Assembly: GCA_964599375.1 (NCBI GenBank)
Contig: CAZREW010000005.1
Span: 62,001-126,000 of the forward strand
Reading direction: 5' to 3'
DNA: 64,000 bases
From: JAUWCL01 sp964599375
GTDB lineage: Bacteria; Krumholzibacteriota; Krumholzibacteriia; Krumholzibacteriales; Krumholzibacteriaceae
Shown here: one piece after another, positions 17,319 to 23,600 of the stretch
Layout: each line of letters opens with the position of its first letter
Position numbering within the stretch: position 1 is the first letter of the stretch
Notes under the pieces: generated by a model
What the model was told of the DNA's origin: nothing
What the model saw: only the letters and a program-made list of their open reading frames with translations
Database searches by the model: none
Position numbers and translations under genes: made by a program

Positions 17319-18584
17319 TCAGTGGCCTCCGCAGCCGCCCGGCGCGTCTCCACACCCTCCGCCCGCCTCGCCGCCGGCCCCGTGTCCGCAGGCGTTGTCG
17401 CCCGATTCAAGCGTCCCGTCCAGGTGCGACCTGACCACCGAGGCCGGCTCGTCTTTCGGCGCGCCGGTGACGACATCGATGCCCATCTCTTCGAAGAGCT
17501 GCCTGGCCTTTCTGCCCAGTCCGCCCGCGATGATCAGGTTCACGCCCTGATCGCGGAGCCACTCGGGCAGCACTCCCTCCTCGTGCGGGGGAGGGACCGC
17601 CTCTATCGAATCGGCGATGGAGTTACTCGAGCAGTCCACTTCGAATATGGCGAACTTCTCCGCGTGCCCGAAATGGCTGCTCACCTTCCCCCCGTCGACC
17701 GGAAGGGCGATCTTCATCCTTCCCGACCCGTCCGTGCAGGAACTGCAGCTCCCGCACGCTGATGACGCGGCCGGAGCCTCACGCTTCTTCAGCGCCAGCA
17801 GAGGCACCGCGAGGGCGGCGAAGATCTTTCCCGTCTCCGTTCCGGCATGCTTGACTATGAATGGCTCTCCCATGTCGGCAGCGAGGACCACCGCCGGATC
17901 GAACGGAACGGCCCCGAGGAAGGGGACCTCCATGTCGTCGGCCATCTCCCCGCCTCCACCGCTCTTGAAGAGCTCGGTCCTCTCGCCGCAGTGGGGGCAT
18001 ACGAACCCGCTCATGTTCTCGACCACGCCTATCACGGGGAGCCCGAGCTGCCTGCAGAAGGTCACGCATTTACGGACGTCTATGAGAGCCACGCTCTGGG
18101 GGGTAGTCACTATCACGGCCCCGTCGGCGTCGGGGATCAGCTGGGCGACTGAAAGCGGCTCGTCACCGGTGCCGGGAGGCGAATCTATGATGAGATAATC
18201 GAGGTCTCCCCACTCCACGTCGGAGAGAAACTGCCTGATGACGCCCATCTTCATCGGGCCGCGCCATATGACCGCGTCGTCGGTATTCCTGAGTAGAAAA
18301 CCTATCGACATGACCCTGAGATTGTCGCCGACTTCCAGCGGGGATATCGATTCTCCCGTGCCGTGCAGCGGCATGTTCTCGAGGCCCAGCATCTTGGGAA
18401 TGCTCGGACCGTGTATGTCGACATCAAGCAGTCCCGTCTTCTTGCCGGCCGCGGCCAGGGCCACGGCGAGATTCACTGCCACGGTGCTCTTTCCGACCCC
18501 TCCCTTGCCGGAAAGGACCAGGACCTTGTGCTTTATCCTGGAGAGTCTGTTATCGAGTTTTTCCTGATCCATATTGTCGCTCAT
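17319..18584 (-). CDS. Mrp/NBP35-type ATPase fused to a NifX-like cluster-binding domain
   Basis: A 421-residue fusion. Residues 20-265 form a deviant-Walker P-loop ATPase (GKGGVGKST 26-34, DVDIHGPS, IDSPPGTGD) with the Mrp CPHC pair at 196-199. A cysteine-rich linker CGSCSSC (277-283) leads to a dinitrogenase Fe-Mo-cofactor/NifX-like domain (about 290-390; MKIALPVDGGKVSSHFGHA). The last 23 residues are rich in Gly, Cys and His (ACGHGAGG...GGCGGH) and look metal-binding. In the Desulfovibrio orp locus a Mrp/NBP35-family ATPase is one of the complex genes. Here it overlaps the preceding ATPase gene by ATGA. It probably inserts or carries a metal-sulfur cluster in the cytoplasm. Confidence 0.85.
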   Translation of the reverse strand: MSDNMDQEKLDNRLSRIKHKVLVLSGKGGVGKSTVAVNLAVALAAAGKKTGLLDVDIHGPSIPKMLGLENMPLHGTGESISPLEVGDNLRVMSIGFLLRNTDDAVIWRGPMKMGVIRQFLSDVEWGDLDYLIIDSPPGTGDEPLSVAQLIPDADGAVIVTTPQSVALIDVRKCVTFCRQLGLPVIGVVENMSGFVCPHCGERTELFKSGGGGEMADDMEVPFLGAVPFDPAVVLAADMGEPFIVKHAGTETGKIFAALAVPLLALKKREAPAASSACGSCSSCTDGSGRMKIALPVDGGKVSSHFGHAEKFAIFEVDCSSNSIADSIEAVPPPHEEGVLPEWLRDQGVNLIIAGGLGRKARQLFEEMGIDVVTGAPKDEPASVVRSHLDGTLESGDNACGHGAGGEAGGGCGDAPGGCGGH

Positions 18585-19462
18585 TTTTCCTCCAGTCCCA
18601 GGTATTCAGTTACGGCCTCGCTGAGCAGCCTGATATCGGTCGCTGCCGGGCCGTCGGAGTATTCGACTACACTGATCCCGTTCATCTGAGCGCGGGTGAC
18701 GTCGGGATCGTACCGGATCATACCCGCGACGGGGACTCCGTGGCTGGCAGCGTATTCGGAGATCTGAGATGCGATCTCGCTGTTTATATCGTATCTGTTG
18801 ACTGCCAGCAGAGCCCTCACGCCGAAATGGCCTGCGAGCTCCAGGACCCGCTCCATGTCATGCGCCCCGGAAAGCGTAGGCTCCGTAACGATAAGCACTG
18901 CATCCGCGCCTGTGATCGAAGCGATGACGGGACAGCCGATCCCGGGAGCTCCGTCTACGATGATCGTTTCGAACCCCCCGGCGGAGGCCACCTTCTTTGC
19001 CTCGTTCCGGACGATTGTGACGAGTTTGCCCGAATTCTCCCCGCCCGCGGCAAGCCGGGCATGGACCATCGGACCCGTAGCCGTATCGGAGAGGAACCAC
19101 TCTCCGCCTTTTTCATCGTGCAGCGTTACGGCCCCTTCGGGACAGAAATATGCACACACGCCGCACCCTTCACAAGCGAATTTATCGACACGGAACCCAC
19201 TGTCATGATTACTGATGGCATCAAAACGGCACAGCTCCTGGCATTTTCCGCACGATACGCAGAGGGCCGGGTCGATGACGGCCTTGCTGCCCCCTTGAAA
19301 GGGCGTGCTCTTTCGCACTTCGTGTTTTATGACGAGATGAAGGTTGGCCGCGTCCACATCACAGTCGGCGGCTACTACCCTGCCGGCCAGGCTGATTAGA
19401 GACGCCGCAATGCTCGTCTTGCCCGTCCCCCCTTTTCCGCTAATGACGACCAGCTCCTTCAA
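18581..19462 (-). CDS. MinD-family P-loop ATPase with inserted dicluster ferredoxin domain (COG1149-like), copy 2
   Basis: A 293-residue protein. The ATPase motif GKGGTGKTS is at residues 9-17. Two [4Fe-4S] motifs are inserted after the first third: CVSCGKCQELC and CEGCGVCAYFC, each followed by the Pro/Asp-type turn. The switch sequence IVDGAPGIGCPV follows. Such MinD/ferredoxin ATPases are encoded in pairs in orange-protein (orp) loci of anaerobes. It overlaps the Mrp-NifX gene by 4 nt and follows its paralog after 16 nt, so the two probably act as a heterodimer or in sequence. The exact reaction is unknown. Confidence 0.85.
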   Translation of the reverse strand: MKELVVISGKGGTGKTSIAASLISLAGRVVAADCDVDAANLHLVIKHEVRKSTPFQGGSKAVIDPALCVSCGKCQELCRFDAISNHDSGFRVDKFACEGCGVCAYFCPEGAVTLHDEKGGEWFLSDTATGPMVHARLAAGGENSGKLVTIVRNEAKKVASAGGFETIIVDGAPGIGCPVIASITGADAVLIVTEPTLSGAHDMERVLELAGHFGVRALLAVNRYDINSEIASQISEYAASHGVPVAGMIRYDPDVTRAQMNGISVVEYSDGPAATDIRLLSEAVTEYLGLEEK

Positions 19463-19478
19463 TCTCCCGCTCCCTTCA

Positions 19479-20363
19479 TCATGTCGCTCCTCTGCCGGAC
19501 CGAAGGATCTTTTCGAGGATCCCCTTCATGATCCCCGCGAATTCCTTCGACTCGAGGGAGACGATCCCTCCTCTTGAGCCGATTTGCGCGGTCTCGCGGG
19601 ATTCCGGTATCCTGGCGATCACACCGGGCCTCTCGAGGCCCGGGCCGCCGCCCGGATCGCACCTGTTCATTACTATATCGACCGGGATATCCATCTCTCT
19701 TACCGTCTCAAGGGCGATTTCGAGATCGTTGAGGCCGAACGGCGTCGGCTCGGTGACCAGTATCACCCTGTCCGCACCGCGCACCGATTCTACCATCGGG
19801 CAGGAGTTACCCGGCGGACAGTCCACGATTACGATATCCCGGTCAGGTATATGCTTTTTGACTTCCCTTATCACTGGCAGGGGCATCGCTTCCCTCACAT
19901 TGAGGATCCCCTGCACGAACGTGATATCTTCGTTCCCGCTGGAATCGGCCCGGTCGTCCCCGTCCGAGGCGATCTTCGAAACACCTGTTTCGACCCTTCC
20001 GGCCAGCCGCCTTTCGCGCTTGAGCGCATCGACCGGGCAGACGAGAAAACAGCCTCCGCATCCGTGACAGAGTTCTGGGAAGGTCATCGCGCGGTCAGCC
20101 AGGACGGCGATCGCCCTGAAGCGGCAGATCTTCGAGCACTTTCCGCATGCCGTGCACAGGGATTGGTCCACCTCGGGGACTTCGACGGCAACGGGGAGGG
20201 AAAGACCTGTTTCGGGCTTGAGATAAATGTGGCCGTTCGGCTCCTCCACGTCGCAATCCACATACGACGCCCGGAGGCCCACTCTCGCAGCCGTGACGGC
20301 CAGGTTGACTGCTACGGTAGTCTTTCCCGTCCCCCCTTTGCCGCTTGCTACAGCTATTCTCAT
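19479..20363 (-). CDS. MinD-family P-loop ATPase with inserted dicluster ferredoxin domain (COG1149-like), copy 1
   Basis: A 294-residue paralog of the next gene. GKGGTGKTT is at residues 9-17, and the DCDVEEPNGH switch is typical of this family. The two inserted [4Fe-4S] motifs are CTACGKCSKICRF and CHGCGGCFLVCPV. VDCPPGNSCPMVESVRGAD is the Walker B/switch II region. Sequence identity to the following copy is clear but moderate, so this is an old duplication rather than a recent one. It begins 3 nt after the DUF5320 gene. In Desulfovibrio, homologous ATPases belong to the ORP complex. Confidence 0.85.
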   Translation of the reverse strand: MRIAVASGKGGTGKTTVAVNLAVTAARVGLRASYVDCDVEEPNGHIYLKPETGLSLPVAVEVPEVDQSLCTACGKCSKICRFRAIAVLADRAMTFPELCHGCGGCFLVCPVDALKRERRLAGRVETGVSKIASDGDDRADSSGNEDITFVQGILNVREAMPLPVIREVKKHIPDRDIVIVDCPPGNSCPMVESVRGADRVILVTEPTPFGLNDLEIALETVREMDIPVDIVMNRCDPGGGPGLERPGVIARIPESRETAQIGSRGGIVSLESKEFAGIMKGILEKILRSGRGAT

Positions 20364-20366
20364 TGA

Positions 20367-20753
20367 TCAGCCGTTATCCTTTTCCTGATCGGATTCGAGA
20401 TCCTTGATCCTCTCGGTGACCGCCCTGAGCCTCTCCTCGAGTATGTCCGCTTCCCGCCTGAGAGATCCGATATCATCCTTTAGCCCGGCGGGCCCAGCCA
20501 GTTCTTCAGGATACACATCCGGGTAAAACGGCCACTGCCGCCGCCCGCCGCGCATCCAGCGTGGAAGTCCCGTCGCGTAAAAGATGTGCCTGTAGCCCCT
20601 GCCGAAGCCACCGGCCCGGCCTCGCATCCCCCTGCCCCCGTATCCCACTCCCACATTCATGTACCCGGGAGAATCATATCCGCTGCAGTAGCCCGCCGCC
20701 CTGCCCGTCCGCGCTCCTTCTCCTCTCGGACCTGTCCTGTCTCCTCCTGGCAT
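20367..20753 (-). CDS. DUF5320-type glycine-rich protein
   Basis: A 128-residue protein. The start MPGGDRTGPRGEGARTGRAAG is the hallmark of DUF5320 proteins, which accompany NifX-like/orp genes in anaerobes. A Gly/Arg/Tyr-rich middle (GVGYGGRGMRGRAGGFGRGYR) is followed by a C-terminal coiled coil (LRREADILEERLRAVTERIKDLE). The start ATG 20753 has AGGAGG upstream; a longer frame lacks this signal. It has a single cysteine (YCSGYD). A structural or adaptor role in the complex is plausible, but its biochemical function is unknown. Confidence 0.8.
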   Translation of the reverse strand: MPGGDRTGPRGEGARTGRAAGYCSGYDSPGYMNVGVGYGGRGMRGRAGGFGRGYRHIFYATGLPRWMRGGRRQWPFYPDVYPEELAGPAGLKDDIGSLRREADILEERLRAVTERIKDLESDQEKDNG

Positions 20754-20767
20754 GTCATCTCCTCCTT

Positions 20768-21130
20768 TCAGCCCCAATGGCTGTTGACATCCGGACCGGC
20801 GGCTTCCTCGAGGCTGCCGGACCTGTATTTTTCCAGGGCGTTCTCCACCGTTCCGCCGCCGCACAGCATCACCTTGATGCCGGCGCCGCTCAGGACCCTG
20901 AAGGCCTTGGGCCCGCAGTGTCCCGTTATGAGGACCGAGACGCCGCGGCCAGCCACGAGCTCGCTTGCCTGTATGCCGGCCCCCTGCATGGCATCCATGC
21001 CCTGGGTGTTATCGATGACCTCGTATTCATCTGTCTCGGTATCGAAGATCTGGAAGTAGCCTGCCCTTCCGAACCGTGCGTCCATCGGGCTGTCCGGCCT
21101 GCTCCCTGCCGCCGAGATCGCTATCTTCAT
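20768..21130 (-). CDS. NifX/ORP-like dinitrogenase Fe-Mo-cofactor-domain protein B
   Basis: A 120-residue single-domain protein of the NifB/NifX/ORP family: MKIAISAAGS, DARFGRAGYFQIFDTET, AGRGVSVLITGHCGPKA and a final helical part. Family members bind iron-molybdenum precursors or, in the orange protein, a Mo-Cu-sulfur cluster through non-covalent pocket contacts. It overlaps the upstream paralog by ATGA and is followed by the DUF5320 gene 14 nt later. GHCGPKA is the conserved region near the pocket. Which metal it holds cannot be told from sequence. Confidence 0.85.
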   Translation of the reverse strand: MKIAISAAGSRPDSPMDARFGRAGYFQIFDTETDEYEVIDNTQGMDAMQGAGIQASELVAGRGVSVLITGHCGPKAFRVLSGAGIKVMLCGGGTVENALEKYRSGSLEEAAGPDVNSHWG

Positions 21131-21603
21131 TCCCTGTTCCTCCTTCCGCCGCCACGCCCGGTGCTGTTCCCAGGTTTTCTCCTGGAATCATCACCCGCGG
21201 CCCCGCGGTCTTCACCGCGCCATATGAATCTCCTGCCCTGCCTGTTTCCACGTCCGGCTCCATGTCCCCGCCGGCATCCCGGCATGATGAACCCTTCGCC
21301 GCCGAGCGAACCCATGCAGTAAGCTTCTATGACATCGTCTATCTCTCCTACGAGCCAAGGCATCAGCTCGATGCCGCACCTCTCGACTATACGCGAAGCC
21401 CTGTTCGAGATCGCCCCGCAGATAAGCAGCGAGACGCCGAGTTCCCTCAGGAGGGCGGCCCGCGCTTCGCCTCCCGGCTCCATGACGGTGTACTCCGAGC
21501 GACGGGCGGGTTCCTTCCCGTCGAATTCGACCACGAGAAACCTGCCCGCCGCGTCGAATACGGGCGAGATCCTTCCATCTCTTATCGGTATCGCCAGTTT
21601 CAT
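21127..21603 (-). CDS. NifX/ORP-like protein A with basic Gly/Arg tail
   Basis: A 158-residue protein and the first gene of the structural operon. Residues 1-105 are the NifX-like fold (MKLAIPIRDGRISPVFDAA, LGVSLLICGAISN). From residue 110 the chain becomes Gly/Arg/Asp-rich and ends in GRGGGRRNRE, an extension not part of the usual domain that may bind nucleic acid or partner proteins. I start at ATG 21603, preceded by GAGG at about 10 nt. That start lies about 16 nt downstream of the transcription start expected from the sigma-54 element at 21630-21645. It overlaps the next gene by 4 nt. Confidence 0.82.
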   Translation of the reverse strand: MKLAIPIRDGRISPVFDAAGRFLVVEFDGKEPARRSEYTVMEPGGEARAALLRELGVSLLICGAISNRASRIVERCGIELMPWLVGEIDDVIEAYCMGSLGGEGFIMPGCRRGHGAGRGNRQGRRFIWRGEDRGAAGDDSRRKPGNSTGRGGGRRNRE

Positions 21604-21629
21604 TGCAATAATGCCTCGAAACCCCATAA

Positions 21630-21645
21630 AGCATCTTCCGTGCCC
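21630..21645 (-). promoter_or_regulatory. Sigma-54 (-24/-12) promoter
   Basis: Read on the minus strand: GGGCACGGAAGATGCT. It carries the invariant -24 GG and -12 GC with the required 10-nt separation and the CACG after GG. It differs from the consensus TGGCACG-N4-TTGCT at two weak positions. Transcription would begin near 21619 and the first operon start codon is at 21603. A sigma-54 activator gene lies directly upstream. Confidence 0.75.
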
Positions 21646-21739
21646 CGATCTGCCCGAAGGGGATTAGATTGTATATCTGATATTATCATAATATGTTATA
21701 ATGACGGATAGATGCCCGTATACCCGCCTCGGCCGCCCG

Positions 21740-21794
21740 TATAGTTGCTCATATGCAACTATATTAAACGGCATAAAATTGCATATACGCAATT
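21740..21794. promoter_or_regulatory. Two palindromic activator sites, TTGC-N6-GCAA
   Basis: Site 1 is TATAGTTGC-TCATAT-GCAACTATA (21740-21763, 9-bp arms). Site 2 is AATTGC-ATATAC-GCAATT (21777-21794). Their centres are 34 nt apart, about three helical turns, and lie about 130 and 165 nt upstream of the start predicted for the sigma-54 promoter. This is the usual distance for enhancer sites. The surrounding 100 nt are strikingly AT-rich for this genome. Confidence 0.7.
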
Positions 21795-21846
21795 ATATGC
21801 CCGCCGGGCGGGGGAATGGTCATGCTGGATGATACAATGTGGACAT

Positions 21847-23211
21847 TCAGGAGGAATGACGGTTCCTGCCGTCCTTCGCGGGCAGCTCGATGCCCAGGCG
21901 CTTTATCTTTCTCCACAGCGTGGTCTTGTGCATGCCGAGTTCTCGGGCGGTCCGCTCCCTGTTCCAGCCATTGCGCCTGAGTGCCTCGATCAGATACCTT
22001 CCTTCGAGCTCGGCCAGGCTGGCCGTCTCGGCGGGATGCTGCGCTCCCTCGACAGGCCTGAAGCTGTCGGGCAGGTGCCTCATGCCGATCATCCCCGAGC
22101 GGCAGAGCACGAAGGCGTGCTCGATGATGTTCTCGAGCTCCCTTACATTCCCCGGATAATCGTGCCCCATCAGCGCCGACATCACTTCGGCCGTCACTCC
22201 CGTCACGGCACGCCCCCGCAGCCTGTTGAACCTGCCGATGAAATGATCGACGAGAAGGGGTATGTCCTCTCTCCGCTCGCGAAGCGGCGGGATCTTCAGC
22301 CGGACTACATTGATCCTGTAATACAGGTCCCTGCGGAAGGTCCCTTCCTCGACCATAGATTCGAGGTCCCTGTTCGTCGCCGCGATCACTCTCACGTCCG
22401 CCTTCACCGATGCGGTGGCACCAAGCGGCTCGTATACCCGCTCCTGAAGGACCCGCAGAAGCTTTACCTGCGTGGCCGGCGATACGTCACCTATCTCGTC
22501 GAGAAAGATCGTACCTGCGTCGGCCATCGCGAACCTGCCAGGCTTGTCCCTGCGAGCGTCGGTGAAGGCGCCCGCCTTGTAGCCGAAAAGCTCCGCCTCC
22601 AGAAGTGTGTCCGGGAGCGCTCCGCAGTTGACCGTCACGATCGGGCCGGAGCGCCGCGGGCTAAGGTTGTGAACGGCCCTGGCGAACAGCTCCTTGCCCG
22701 TCCCGCTCTCTCCGACGATCAGGACGGTGCTCTCGCTCTCGGCGAGGTCGGGCATTATGTCGAACAGATCGAACATCCTGTGGTTCTTGCTGATGATGTC
22801 GTGGAAGGTGCGTGACGCGCTCAGCTCCCTGCGCAGCTCCTCGATCACCGAGAGGTCGCGGAACGTCTCGACGCCGCCTACGATCTCGCCGTCGGCGTCC
22901 CGCAGCAGAGCCGTCGATATGCTTACCGGTATCGTCTCCCCGTCCGAGCGCACGATAGAGATCTCCTCGTTTATCACCTGCTCCCCGCTCTCCATGGTCC
23001 GGCGAAGCACGCAGGATTCCTCGCATACGGTCGCCCTGAAGACCTCGGCGCAGAACCTGCCGACCGCCTCGTCTCTCGACATCCCGGTGATCCTCTCGGC
23101 GGCCGCGTTGAAGGAAGTTATCCGCCAGTCGAGATCGACCGTAAAGACGCCGTCCGCTATGCTGTCGAGGATTATGTCGTTGTTCGATACCATGCTGTGA
23201 TAAAGATACAT
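21847..23211 (-). CDS. PAS-containing sigma-54 activator (OrpR-like)
   Basis: A 454-residue transcription activator. The N-terminal PAS domain (about 10-125) contains a C-x8-C-x3-C set (FCAEVFRATVCEESCVLRR) fit to hold an Fe-S cluster, as reported for the redox-sensing OrpR of Desulfovibrio. The AAA+ domain has GESGTGKE, the contact loop as GAFTDA instead of GAFTGA, and GTIFLDEIGDVSP. A Fis-type HTH ends the protein (RERTARELGMHKTTLWRKIKRLG). The start is uncertain: ATG 23211 or 23193 both lack a good Shine-Dalgarno. It lies immediately upstream of the orp-like operon and most likely drives the sigma-54 promoter at 21630. Confidence 0.85.
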   Translation of the reverse strand: MYLYHSMVSNNDIILDSIADGVFTVDLDWRITSFNAAAERITGMSRDEAVGRFCAEVFRATVCEESCVLRRTMESGEQVINEEISIVRSDGETIPVSISTALLRDADGEIVGGVETFRDLSVIEELRRELSASRTFHDIISKNHRMFDLFDIMPDLAESESTVLIVGESGTGKELFARAVHNLSPRRSGPIVTVNCGALPDTLLEAELFGYKAGAFTDARRDKPGRFAMADAGTIFLDEIGDVSPATQVKLLRVLQERVYEPLGATASVKADVRVIAATNRDLESMVEEGTFRRDLYYRINVVRLKIPPLRERREDIPLLVDHFIGRFNRLRGRAVTGVTAEVMSALMGHDYPGNVRELENIIEHAFVLCRSGMIGMRHLPDSFRPVEGAQHPAETASLAELEGRYLIEALRRNGWNRERTARELGMHKTTLWRKIKRLGIELPAKDGRNRHSS

Positions 23212-23336
23212 CCCCGGCGGGCGCCGTTCAACCGATATCGTTGCGAAAACGCTACTATAGCTGCCCGGTATAGGATCCGGAACGTAGACCTGTCGCCGGG
23301 GATCCCCTGTGAGACAGAAATTCAACCCACGATGAT

Positions 23337-23365
23337 TTGACCGGGGGCATCGCGTTTCTTATATT
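23337..23365 (+). promoter_or_regulatory. Sigma-70-type promoter
   Basis: TTGACC (23337-23342), a 17-nt spacer and TATATT (23360-23365). It is nearly ideal in spacing and composition, with the start expected near 23372. It reads into the leader of the DUF4139 gene. Confidence 0.65.
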
Positions 23366-23371
23366 GAATCA

Positions 23372-23531
23372 GAAACCCATTTTGATGCCGCCACCTCTTG
23401 AGCCTCCGATAATCGAACATAGATATCTGCCGGCGCTCGGCTGGCCGTTCCACCCAGCGTCAGCGCTGCATTGATAGCCCGCGGCAGCAGGAAGCGCCGG
23501 GATGTCTATACGGATGACATCCCGGCGTTTT
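23372..23531 (+). ncRNA. Candidate attenuator leader or small RNA of about 160 nt
   Basis: The segment runs from the predicted start to a strong hairpin. Its segment CCGGCGCT (23430-23437) is perfectly complementary to AGCGCCGG (23493-23500), and the latter overlaps the left arm of the terminator stem. The two pairings exclude each other, which is the classic antiterminator/terminator arrangement. It could regulate the DUF4139 gene at 23601 or end a separate small RNA. I do not recognise a known riboswitch core, and no reading frame is convincing here. Confidence 0.45.
23495..23531 (+). terminator. Intrinsic terminator/attenuator hairpin
   Basis: Perfect 12-bp stem CGCCGGGATGTC/GACATCCCGGCG with a 9-nt loop (TATACGGAT), followed by TTTT. 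No plus-strand gene ends just upstream, so it terminates either a leader or a small RNA. Confidence 0.65.
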
Positions 23532-23600
23532 CCATTCAGATTGACATGGAAGCGTTTTTACGTTTTCAATAGAGACGTCCTTAACCCCAGGGGGAAAGAG

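Noticed and set aside
16899..21603. NifU, NifX and Mrp-like genes as nitrogen-fixation genes
   Set aside because: No nifHDK or nifB-type radical SAM gene is present; the arrangement with MinD/ferredoxin ATPases and a sigma-54 activator fits the orp type instead.
21847..23211. GAFTDA as a sequencing error for GAFTGA
   Set aside because: The same substitution is known in natural activators of this type and the surrounding frame is intact.
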